DNA of 64,000 bases, from positions 59,625,191 to 59,689,190 of the forward strand of contig NC_079493.1 in NCBI RefSeq assembly GCF_030052815.1. Direction: 5' to 3'. Below are positions 48,339-58,376 of this stretch, in pieces. Source of the stretch: Hevea brasiliensis. Taxonomy: Eukaryota; Streptophyta; Magnoliopsida; Malpighiales; Euphorbiaceae. The translations under genes were made by a program, and so were the position numbers. A model generated the notes under the pieces. The model did no database searches, had not been told where the DNA came from, and was given only the letters and a program-made list of their open reading frames with translations. Each line of letters starts with the position of its first letter. Positions within the stretch are counted from its first letter, which is position 1.

Positions 48339-50058
48339 TGGTAAGTGCATAATTTATTAATTTTACTCCCATCACATTTAATGTTTTTAGTGTGTTTTTA
48401 TGTTTAATTCAGTTGGTTAAAATATATTTATCATTTAGGCATATTTTTAGATAGTTGAGGAATAATTGTGTTAAATGGAGAAATTTTTAGCGTTTGACCT
48501 TTACTGTATTTTTCAGATGTTTCTAATATTGTGGGTCTCCAAATTGAGTGTTGTTTAATCCATTGAAAAGCTAAGATAGAGCACTTCAAATGATAAAGAG
48601 GGACCAAAGGCCAAATCAGTCTCCAAGGTTGACAAAATGAGCTATGGATCTATTGCAAAAACCCAGACTCGATGGGTCACGACCAGTTTCACTTTTTATT
48701 TTATATCTGGAGTTTTAGACGTCCAAATGAAGCAAGGACAAGCCCAATCGAACCTTAAGAGCCACCTCTACAACTTCTATGAAGGGCTAGATGAGAGATG
48801 AGGTCATTTTAATTGTCAAAAATGGTAATGAATTCGTCACAATGGAGATAAGGCCATTTGACTGAATCAGTCCTGATTTTTAGGCTATAACTTGGGCTGT
48901 CGACCTCGAATTTGGATCCATGAGTACCCATTAGAAAGCTAAGAAATAGGACTACAACTTTCCTGAAGAGGGCAGAGGCAGATTAAAAAAAAAAAAGTTA
49001 CTGAAAATCAGCCTTGATTCAAGAAACGTGAATGCAGGCTGAAAATCTGCATCTTGAATTTCAAAACCTTTCCTAGTTTGGTTTGGTTCGTATCTTTGGG
49101 GTTAATATTTTGACTATAAATACGTCTTTGGGCAGTAGTAAAGGGCATCCCAATTCTAACCTTCATTCTCCATTTGAAGGCTTTCATTCTCCATTCTATT
49201 TTTAGATTTCTTCTTTATTTTTCTTTATTTTTCTGTAAGCCATGAACATGAGTGGCTAAGTTTTTAATTCAGTTCAAGGGATTCAAGTTCTTATGTATGA
49301 TTTGTGAGATCAGGTTCTTAATTTAATTTATGTCTTTTTGAATATCTATTATTTTCTGATTTAATTGTTTTTGATCTGTTGAATGATTTTCTAAAAAGGC
49401 CTATTAGTTAATTGCTTGATTTGATCAATTGCTACTTCATCTTCATAATCGGTAATTGTTGTATAAGATTGAACATGAGTAGCAATTAGGTTTTATTGAT
49501 TATGATCCAAGTTTCCGATAATAACCTAAGGAAATAATAGGGTGGATTAAATGATTTATGCTTCATAAATTGTTGTTCAGCTTAACTACTTCTTTTTCTT
49601 AAAGCAGTTATTAATTTGATGAGGATTGCTTAATACTAACTTAGTTAATAATTAGAGTCAATAAGAGTATTGAGCTTGAATTGATAAGTATAGGGAAGTC
49701 AGGGGTTTACCTCACTGTTTGGTAAATCTACGTTAAGTATTCAATAAGATATAATTGTTTTTTTTTTTTTTGTCCATGATCAAATCAATGCATTGGAATG
49801 AGAATTATCTTGGACTGAAGTTTATTTAATTCGAGAGTTTCATATTTAAAATTAGTTCTCAATTTTTGATTTTTTATTTCTTCTTTGGAATGTGAATTAA
49901 CCCCCCCCCCCCCAACCTTTGTTTCTTTTCCATTACACAAGTGCACAAAATTTAATAATTCAGTCTCTAGGGTTCAATCTGGATTCACCACTTACTGCAG
50001 AAAATATTTTATACTTGGTGATTTCAGTTAATTTAATTTCTGGTGGATTCGACACCCA
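48339..50058 (+). repeat. Athila-type 5' LTR
   Basis: It starts TGGTAAGTGCATAATTTATT (TGATAAGTGC in the 3' copy at 56889) and runs to about 50058, just before the PBS. The exact 3' end (CA near 50054 or 50058) cannot be confirmed because the 3' LTR is truncated. A 12-base T run (~49760) and a 13-base C run (~49902) are present. A TATAAATA at 49115-49122 is the likely TATA box, conserved in the 3' LTR. Confidence 0.85.
49115..49122 (+). promoter_or_regulatory. Probable TATA box, Athila-type LTR
   Basis: TATAAATA followed by CGTCTTTGGGC, also present at 57661-57668 in the 3' LTR. The context downstream (CATCCCAATT..., TTCTCCATT) is conserved between the two copies. Confidence 0.55.
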
Positions 50059-50068
50059 TAAAGAATTT

Positions 50069-50086
50069 TGGCTCTATTGCTGGGGA
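50069..50086 (+). other. Degenerate tRNA-Asp primer binding site
   Basis: TGGCTCTATTGCTGGGGA resembles TGGCGCCGTTGCCGGGGA, the complement of the 3' end of plant tRNA-Asp, with about four mismatches. It lies about 10 bases after the 5' LTR. This primer is characteristic of Athila/Tat-type elements. The mismatches (mostly C/G to T/A) suggest decay after insertion. Confidence 0.8.
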
Positions 50087-50388
50087 CTGAAGTTTATTTG
50101 ATTTCGTGTTTTTGGTGTTAGATATTCTATTATTAATTTAGTTTGTGAGTTGTTGCTATTTTTAGGTTTTTGGAAAAGAAAAAGAAAATAAAATAAAATA
50201 ATTACAGTGTTACTGTTCATTAAGGATTTTGGTTGAATTTAGAGGGCGGCCCATACCTATTTTGAAGGAAATGACGCTTTGATCAAGACCTATGAATCCA
50301 TAGGATTGCTTGGCCCCACCATCTTGAGGCCAAATTCAATTGTTTTCTAGTATTTTAAGGCATTTTTTTGTTTTCACTTTGATTTTTT

Positions 50389-51825
50389 TTGTTTATGACA
50401 ATAATTTCTCAATCTGGTGAGTTGTTCTTTGATCCAGAAGTAGAAAAAACAGCTAAACGGTTGAGAAAATTGGCTAAGCAAGCTAGGCAGATTTCAAGTG
50501 CATATAAAGGAGTCCAATCTCCAAAGGAGCTAAGTTTGGATTCAGATTCAGAGTTAAGTTCTAAAAACAAGACCATGGCTGCTGCTAGGACTTTGAAAGA
50601 ATTGGCTACTCATGATATAAACCAACAACCTTTGTGTATCCAATACCCTACTTAAAATATTGCTTTTGAATTGAAATATGGACTAATCCATTTGTTGCCT
50701 AAGTTTCATGGTCTTGCAGGTGAGGATCCACATAGGCATCTAAAGGAATTTCATGTTGTGTGTTCCAACATGAAACCTCAAGGAGTTTCAGAGGATCAGA
50801 TCAAGCTTCGAGCTTTTCCCTTCTCACTGGAGGGCACAGCTAAGGATTGGTTGTATTACCTTCCTTCTGGATCTGTCAACTCATGGAAAGGGATGAAGTA
50901 AATATTTTTGGAGAAGTATTTTCTTGCTTCCCATGCTGCCAATATAAGAAAAAAAATTTGTGGCATTTGGCAATACAATGAAGAGAGCTTGTATGAGTAT
51001 TGGGAGAGATTTAAGAAGCTGTGTGCAAGCTGTCCCCATGAGCAGCTTTTGATTTAATATTTCTATGAGGAACTTCTACCAATGGACCGCAGTATGATAG
51101 ATGCTGCTAGAGGAGGAGCTTTGGTTGACAAGACACCAGAAGAGGCAAGGAGGCTTATTGCTAACATGGCAGCAAATTCTCAACAATTTGGAATGAGAAT
51201 GGATCACACACCTATGAAGGTTAATGAGGTAAGTACATCTAACCTTGAAAAACAAATTTCTGATTTAACTTCTTTGGTTAGGCAGTTGGCTGTAGGGAAC
51301 ATGCAAACTATTAAGGCATGTGGAATTTGTTCGGGTTCAGGTCATGCTACTGATATGTGTCTTACATTACAAGAGGATGAATCAATGCAACATGCTAATG
51401 CAGTAGGACATTATGGACAGCCACAATGCAAGTATGATCCCTATTCGAATACTTATAATCCAGGATGGCGAGATCATCCTAATATGAGTTATGGGAATCA
51501 ATCGGTGCAAAACCGATACCATCAGCAGAGACCACAAGTGAATCAACCACCTCTACCTCCACCTCTACCTCCACCTCTGCCTCCCTCAAATCAAGGTATG
51601 TCACTTGATGAAATTGTTAAGGCTTTGGCTAACAATACCCAACAGTTTCAACAGGAGACCAGAAATAGCATTCAAAACATAGAGAGGCAGATTGGTCAGT
51701 TAGCTTCCTCTGTAAGCAAGCTTGAAGCTCAAGGTTCTGGAAAGCTTCCATCACAAACAGTCATGAACCCCAGAGAAAATGCGAGTGTGATACTATTGCG
51801 GAGTGGGAAAGAAGTTGATAATTAG
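50389..51825 (+). pseudogene. Athila-type gag
   Basis: Successive frames show the retrotransposon Gag region: LLPKFHGLAGEDPHRHLKEF and LRAFPFSLEGTAKDWLYYLP (about 50690-50870), then an open stretch 51082-51825. That stretch contains a CCHC-like knuckle (CGICSGSGHATDMC, ~51318-51360) and a proline-rich segment (PPLPPPLPPPLPP, ~51550-51587). Stops occur at about 50653, 50899 and 51056 and at 51823. In this lineage Gag forms the particle. This copy cannot encode it whole. Confidence 0.85.
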
Positions 51826-51840
51826 ACTCCACATGAGTCA

Positions 51841-52823
51841 ATGAAAAAGAAGAAGCAAGGAGCAAAAGAGTCTAAAGTTCCTGAAATTGAGGTAAATACT
51901 GAACTTAACTTGAATAAGGTTAATAATTCTATTCTTCCTCCATTCCCATGCAGGTTGGCTAAAAATAAGAAAGAAGAACAAGAGAAAGAAATTTTGGAGA
52001 CTTTCAGAAAGGTAGAGGTAAATATACCTTTACTTGATGCGATCAAACAAGTTTCCAAGTATGCTAAATTCCTTAAGGAATTATGCACTACAAAGCACAA
52101 GTTGAGGAATAATGAGAAGATCAGTGTGGGGGAAAATGTATCGGCATTAATTTAGCGAAAATTACCCCCTAAGTATAAGAATCCAGGTTCGTTTTCTATT
52201 CCCTGCAGAATAAGTGATTCTAAATTTGAACGTGCAATGGCAGATTTAGGAGCATCTATTAATGTTATGTCAAATTCAGTTTTTCAAACTTTAAATTGGG
52301 TCCTTTGAAAGAAACCAGTGCCATTATTCAGTTAGCTGATCGTTCTAATGCTTACCCATTGGGAGTAGTTGAGGATGTGTTAGTGCAGGTTGGAGAATTG
52401 ATTTTTCCTGCAGATTTTTACATTCTAGATATGAAGGATAGTGTTCCCACATTAAAGTCAGCTTTGATTTTGTTTGAAAGACCTTTTCTAAAAACTACCA
52501 AGACAAAAATTGATGTGGATGATGGTGCCTTAACTATGGAGTTTGATGGAGAGACTGTCAAATTTAATATTTTTGATGCCATGAAGTATCCTACCGATGA
52601 TCATTCTGTCTTTTCTATTGATGTCGTTGATACAATTGTGCCGGATGTCTTTGAGTTAGGCATGGAGGATGAGTTAGAAGTGGTGATTAGTCAAGGAATT
52701 CAAGAAATCAGTGCCAATCAACCATTACGTGTAGAGGTTCAAGAGCCAGTAATGGCATTGCAGTCATTTACCTGTATCTCACACAAAATTATTACCTTCT
52801 GTGGTGCAGGCACCAGTTCTTGA
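51841..52823 (+). pseudogene. Athila-type gag-pol linker and protease
   Basis: A Lys-rich linker frame (51841-52155) is followed after a stop by FERAMADLGASINVM (about 52225-52272), the aspartic protease active site in its Athila form (DLGAS). A frameshift near 52285 moves the continuation (YPLGVVEDVLVQVGELIFPA; FYILDM) into the frame at 52296-52823. Confidence 0.85.
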
Positions 52824-54330
52824 ACTCAAGCCTTTACTTGAGCATTTGAAGTATGTTTACTTGGGAGATAATGAGACACTTCCAGTTATCATCTCAAGTA
52901 ATTTAACAAAGATTGAAGAAGACAGATTGATCAAGGTTCTGAGAGTACAAAAGGAAGCAATTGGATGGACAATAGCTGACATCAAAGGTATAAGTCCATC
53001 AGTGTGAATGCACAGGATTTTATTGGAGGAGGAGGCTAAACCAAGTAGAGAAGCTCAAAGGAGATTGAACCCACAGATGATGGAGGATGTGAAGAAGGAG
53101 ATTTTAAAGCTACTAGATGCAGGAGTTATTTACCCAATTTCAGACAGCAAATGGGTAAGTCCAGTCCAAGTAGTGCCAAAAAAATCGGGAGTCACTGTGG
53201 TAGCAAATCAAGATAATGAACTTCTTCCAACAAGGATTCAGAGTGGATGGCGAATGTGCATAAATTACCGCAAGCTGAATTCAACAACAAGGAAGGACCA
53301 CTTCCCATTGCCATTCATTGATCAGATGCTTGAGCAGTTAGCAGGTAAGTCTTATTTCTGCTTTCTTGATGGCTTTTCTGGATATAATCAAATTGTGATT
53401 GCACTGGAGGATCAAGAGAAGACTACCTTCACTTGCCCTTTTGGAACATTTTCTTTTAGAAGGATGCCCTTCGGGCTTTGTAATGCACCTGCCACATTTT
53501 AGAGATGCATGATGAGCATATTTTCAGATTACATTGATACTTGCATTGAGGTATTCATGGATGATTTTACTGTGTATGGTGATTCATTTTATGCATGTTT
53601 ACATCATTTAAATTCTATTATTGAGAGATGCATTGAGAAAAATCTTGTTTTAAATTTTGAGAAGTGTCATTTTATGGTGGAACAGGGGATTGTTTTAGGT
53701 CATGTTGTCTCTAATAGGGGTATTGAGGTGGATAAGTCTAAAATTGATTTAATTGTGAACTTACCCTACCCCACAACTATGAGGGAAGTACGCTCTTTTC
53801 TTGGTCATACAGGTTTCTATCGCAGGTTTATTAAGGATTTCTCTAAGATAGCATTGCCTTTGTCTAGACTCTTGCAAAAAGATGTTTCTTTTGAGTTCAG
53901 TGAAGAGTGCAAGGAAGCTTTTGACAAATTAAAATCTGCATTGACTTCTCCCCCTATTATCCAGGCTCCTAATTAGACAATACTATTTGAAATTATGTGT
54001 GACGCGAGTAATTACGCAGTGGGAACAGTTTTAGGGCAGCGTGTTGGGAAGCTCTTTCATGTGATTTATAATGCATCCATAACACTCAATTCAGCTCAGC
54101 ACAATTATTCTACGACCGAAAAAGAGTTTTTTGGTATAGTTTTTGCTTTAGATAAATTTCGGTCATATTTTCTTGGTTCTAAAATAATTATCTTGTATGA
54201 TCATGTAGCGTTAAAGTACCTATTAGCAAAGAAGGAAGCAAAACCAAGGTTGATTAGATGGATGCTTCTGCTGTAAGAATTTGATCTTCAAATCAAGGAT
54301 AAGAAAGGAGCTAAGAACCTGGTAGCAGAT
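52824..54330 (+). pseudogene. Athila-type reverse transcriptase and RNase H
   Basis: RT motifs in order: WVSPVQVVPKKSG and GWRMCINYRKLN (to ~53275), FCFLDGFSGYNQI, TFTCPFGTFSFRRMPFGLCN (to 53500), then a TAG at 53500-53502 (expected Gln) and the catalytic EVFMDDFTVYG (~53550). RNase H follows at 53995-54276 ([33 protein letters not shown]). Stops at about 53974 and 54274 break it further. Key catalytic Asp residues of RT and RNase H are still present. Confidence 0.9.
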
Positions 54331-54333
54331 CAT

Positions 54334-55718
54334 TTGAGCAGGTTAGTGACACAAGAAGATCCACTTCCTTTGCAGAAACTTTTTCCTGATGAGCAGTTAT
54401 TTAAATTGCAAGGTATGATCCCTTGGTATGCTGATTTGGTGAATTATTTGGTTACTAAGGTTGTGCCTTTTGATTTGAGTAGAGCTAAGAAAGAGAAATT
54501 GAAAAGTGAGGCTAAGCATTATGTGTGGGATGACCCATATTTATGGAAATTTTATTCAGATCAAATTATTAGGAGATGTATTCCTGATAATGAGATTCAA
54601 TCTATTCTTGCTTTTTGTCATGCCTATGCATGTGGAGGTCATTTTGGACCCAAGAGAACAGGTCAAAAAAAATTAGATTGTGGTTTTTACTGGCCCACTA
54701 TATTTCGTGACTCATATTTGATTTGCAAAAATTGTGAACAATGTCAAAGAACAGGAAGTTTAACCTGTAGGAATGAGATGATTCAGAATCCAATACTTGT
54801 TTGTGAGATTTTTTATGTGTGAGGTGTTGATTTTATGGGTCAATTTCCTTCTTCTTTTGGCTTTGTTGATATATTACTTGCTGTTGATTATGTTTCGAAA
54901 TGGGTAGACGCCAAAGCCACCAGGACTGATGATTCTAAAGCTATTGTAGGTTTTATCAAGTCAAACATTTTTAGTAGGCTTGGAGTTCTTAGAGCTTTAA
55001 TCAGTGAATGGGGCACACATTTTTGTAATAGAACTATTGAGGCATTATTGAGGAGATATGGTGTTTTCCATAGAATATCTACAGCTTATCACCCTCAAAC
55101 AAGTGGACAAGCAGAGGTTTCCAATAGAAAGATCAAGTCTAATTTGGAAAAAACAGTGAAGCCAAATAGAAAAGATTGGAGCCTTAGACTTGATGATGCT
55201 TTGTGGGCTTACAGGACAACTTATAAGACACCCATAGGTATGTCCCCCTACAGATTGGTATTTGGTAAGTTGTGTCACCTTCCTGTTGAGTTAAAACATA
55301 AGGCTTATTGGGCTGTTAGACATTGTAATTTGGATTTAGATACTGCTGGTGTGGAAAGAAAATTACAATTGCAGGAATTAGAGGAAATTCGACTTGAGGC
55401 TTATGAGAACTCTAAGATCTATAAAGAAAAGACTAAGACATTCCATAACAAACTAATTCTAAGGAAGTAGTTTGTGATTGGACAAAAAGTTTTATTGTAT
55501 AATTTTATATTGAAGCTGATGCCTGGTAAGTTGCATTCTCATTAGATTGGACCCTTTGTTGTTACTAATGTGTTTCCTTATGGTGCAATTGAAATTCAAA
55601 GTTTAGGAACTAATAAGGTGTTCAAGGTCAATGGTCATAGACTCAAGCCATTTTATGAAGGGTTTCAGGAGCATACAGTGGAGGAGCTCAAATTGAGTAA
55701 CCCAATTTATGTGGATTA
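54334..55718 (+). pseudogene. Athila-type integrase
   Basis: Zinc domain HAYACGGHFGPKRT...CKNCEQCQRTG (HHCC, ~54618-54762), then a TGA at ~54820 where Trp is expected. The catalytic core at 54835-55470 has [12 protein letters not shown] (Asp), [10 protein letters not shown] (second acidic residue Glu, where the family has Asp) and [13 protein letters not shown] (Glu). A stop at 55468-55470 precedes the C-terminal region (GPFVVTNVFPYGAIEI; VNGHRLKPFYEGF) ending at a TAA near 55718. Not functional as it stands. Confidence 0.9.
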
Positions 55719-55950
55719 AGGAACTTTGCCATGTCGAGCTAACGACGATAAACAAAAGCGCTTCTTGGGAGGCAACCCATGGGTGGCTTGTTAGCCACAA
55801 TCAGATTTGTTTTCTTTCCCTTATTTTTATTTTATTTTCTAGCATTTTTTTTCTTCTTTTCTTTTACATTTGGGCTTTACATTGGGGACAATGTAAGTTT
55901 TAAATGTGGGGGAGAAGAAATTTATTGCTGCAATTTCTTTTTAATTATTA

Positions 55951-56022
55951 AAAAATAAAAAAATAATAATAATAAATAAAAATAAAAATAAAAATAAAAA
56001 TAAAAATAAAAATAAAAATAAA
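55951..56022 (+). repeat. A-rich microsatellite (AAAAAT/AATAA)n
   Basis: A run of AAT triplets followed by about eight AAAAAT units, within the non-coding 3' region of the Athila-type element. Confidence 0.9.
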
Positions 56023-56874
56023 TTTTTTTCTCATAAGCTTGATTCATGATTCTTTATTAACTCTCGGAGAGAAGTGCTTTGTCCTTGAAATGACTTTTCT
56101 ATTTTAGATTGAATTTTTGAGATTTTAGGCAAGGTAATAGTAACTTCAATGATGTATTTTCCCTTTTTTCCATACCATAAAACAAATTTTTTGTCCTACA
56201 TAAATCATTTAGGCTTGATTTAATGGTGAAATGATTAGTTATGAGTACTTTAAACTAGTGTCATGCATATTTCAAAACTTTGTTTAATCTATCAGGGCAC
56301 TTTATAATATGTAGATGCATAAATTTGGAGAAATAAAAGGTTGAACTTGAAAATTGCTCCGTTATTTTAGTTAAGCAAACTAATCAGGGGTTTTCATGAA
56401 CCCCATGTCAATTCTCAGGCCAAAAGCTAGCTAGGATATGAGCAAGGTACTTTTCTGAAGGTGACGGTTGAAATTAAAAAAAAAAAAGTGATAATTGTGA
56501 CAAGAGAGAAATACCAATTTCAAATAAGATAAAATAAAAAAAGGGCATTTCTATCTTCCTTAAGATTTGCAAAGAGCTATAATTGTTGTGCCTTGATAAA
56601 TTAACCTTGTGTTTTGGTGTGTATTGACTTAAAATTTTATGGAACTTTAATAGTGTGAGCTTAATTGATTTTAAGCCTTTTGTTTTGTGTTGAAAAATTG
56701 TTGATATATTGATATGGTGTTGATGAAATTTGTTGTGATGGTTATTACCTTACTTGCCTTTTCTTTCAAAATTTTAATCTTTTGTTAGAGAATATTGTGA
56801 CAGGATGAAGTTAAGGAACTTCTAAGTGGAGTTGATTGAGAGTTTAAGTCATGCTTGAGGACAAGCATGGAATA

Positions 56875-56888
56875 AGTGTGGGGGAATT
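56875..56888 (+). other. Polypurine tract, Athila-type element
   Basis: AGTGTGGGGGAATT directly before the 3' LTR start TGATAAGTGC at 56889. A similar GTGGGGGA-type tract is usual for this lineage. Confidence 0.75.
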
Positions 56889-57896
56889 TGATAAGTGCAT
56901 AATTTATTAATTTTACTCTCATCACATTTAGTGTTTTTAGTGTGTTTTTATGTTTAATTCAGTTAGTTAAAATATATTTATCATTTAGGCATATTTTTAG
57001 ATAATTGAGGAATAATTGTGTTAAATGGAGAAATTTTCAGAGTTTGACTTTTGCTGTATTTTTCAAATGTTTCTAATGTTGTGGGTCTGCAAATTGAGTG
57101 CTGTTTAATCCATTGAAAAGCTAAGATAGAGCACTTAAAATGATAAAGAGGGACCAAAGCCCAAATCAGTCTCCAATGTTGACAAAATAAGCTATAGATT
57201 TATTGCAAAAGCCCAGACTCGATGGGTCACAACTAGTTTCAGTATTTATTTTGTATCTGGAGTTTCAGACGTCCAAATGAAGCAAGGCCAAGCCTAATTG
57301 AACCTTAAGAGCCACCTCTACAACTTCTATGAAGGGCTGGACAAGAGATGAGGCCATTTTATTATCAAAAATGGCAATGAAGTCGTCATAATGGGCTGGA
57401 CTGTCTAACTAAATCAATCCCAATTTTTGGGCTATAACTTGGGCTGTCGACCTCGGATTTGGGTCCATGAGTACCCATTGGAAAGCTAAGAAATAGGGCT
57501 ACAACTTTCTTAAAGAGGGCAAAGGCAGATTCGAAAAGAAAGTTGCTGAAAATCTGCCTTGTTTCCAGAAATGTGAATGCAGGCTAAAAATCTGCATCTT
57601 GAATTTCAAAACCTTTCCTACTTTGGTTTGGTTCTTATCTTTAGGGTTAAGTTTTTTTACTATAAATACGTCTTTGGGCAGCAGCAAAGGGCATCCCAAT
57701 TTAGACCTTCGTTCTCCATTTAAAGGCTTTCTTATCCATTCTCTTTTTAGATTTCTTCTTTATTTTTCTTTATTTTTCTGTAAGCCATGAACATGAGTGG
57801 CTAAGTTTTTAATTCAGTTCAAGGGATTCAAGTTCTTATGTATGATTTGTGAGATCAGGTTCTTAATTTAATTTATGTCTTTTTGAATATCTATTG
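56889..57896 (+). repeat. Athila-type 3' LTR, interrupted
   Basis: Aligns with 48339-49350 of the 5' LTR with a few percent difference. It is cut at ...GAATATCTATTG where element E begins (57897). The remaining ~700 bp should lie right of element E, outside the window. Confidence 0.9.
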
Positions 57897-58251
57897 TGTC
57901 ACACCCTACCCCTCTGTAAGGCATAACATGATCCCGTAGTATACCTAATGAATTACCAACTTCGTATACTGATTTTCTTACTTCTTTTTTACAGTAGTGA
58001 GCACTATTTACAGGTGTTAAATTTTTTTTTTTTTTTGAACTAAAGTGAAATAGCTAAAACACTTGAATTATTAGGAATTTCTATAAAAATTTTGGCGGAG
58101 TGCCATTTGTATTTTGAATAAAATAGTTCTTCAAAAACCTGTAAAAAACACTTCAAATATATTTCTCAATCTCAACTCGAACATTTAATCAACACACTAT
58201 GTTTCTTAACTCAAATCCACAATAATTTTTCAATATTTCAAAAGGCTAAAG

Positions 58252-58312
58252 ATTATTCCAGAATAAATGGGCAATAGTTAGGAGAGGTGCGCCAGCGGCG
58301 ATCAGAAGCAAG
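58252..58312 (-). pseudogene. nad2: nad2 exon 2, 5' fragment (mitochondrial origin)
   Basis: About 20 codons read TTG CTT CTG ATC GCC GCT... and translate to a hydrophobic segment ending AHLFWNN, part of a membrane helix of the complex I subunit ND2. The presumed intron boundary is the AAC just upstream (minus strand, 58313). The exon is cut at the insert edge, so it is a non-functional fragment. Confidence 0.8.
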
Positions 58313-58341
58313 GTTATTAGATACCTCAGGAAAGCCCGGCC

Positions 58342-58376
58342 AGAACCACACGTGCAAGTTTCCCTGCATGTGGCTC
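58342..58376 (-). ncRNA. Group II intron domain V (nad2 intron 1 remnant)
   Basis: The minus strand reads GAGCCACATGCAGGG then AAACTTGCACGTGTGGTTCT. It folds into the canonical domain V: an 8-bp lower stem (GAGCCACA with TGTGGTTC), a 2-base CG bulge, a 6-bp upper stem and a GAAA tetraloop. The catalytic AGC triad is intact. In mitochondria it forms the splicing active site. Here it is a fossil within nuclear DNA. Confidence 0.88.

Larger units (their letters stand above)
55719..56888 (+). other. Non-coding 3' region of the Athila-type element
   Basis: Lies between integrase and PPT. It contains GCGCTTCTTGGGAGGCAACC (55759-55778), a motif I recall as recurrent after pol in related plant elements, and a TAAAAA-type simple repeat (55951-56022). 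No frame with an envelope-like or transmembrane protein is visible. Confidence 0.7.
48339..57896 (+). mobile_element. Athila/Tat-type Ty3/gypsy element, plus strand
   Basis: 5' LTR 48339-50058, tRNA-Asp-like PBS 50069-50086, gag, protease, RT, RNase H and integrase between 50389 and 55718, a 1.2 kb non-coding 3' region, PPT, and a 3' LTR from 56889 cut at 57896 by element E. No envelope-like frame is seen after integrase. The PBS and the DLGASI protease signature place it in the non-chromodomain Athila/Tat branch. All frames are interrupted. Confidence 0.9.

Noticed and set aside
55719..56888. Possible envelope-like gene after Athila pol
   Set aside because: No long frame, signal peptide or membrane segment is visible on the plus strand, and the region is A/T-rich with simple repeats.
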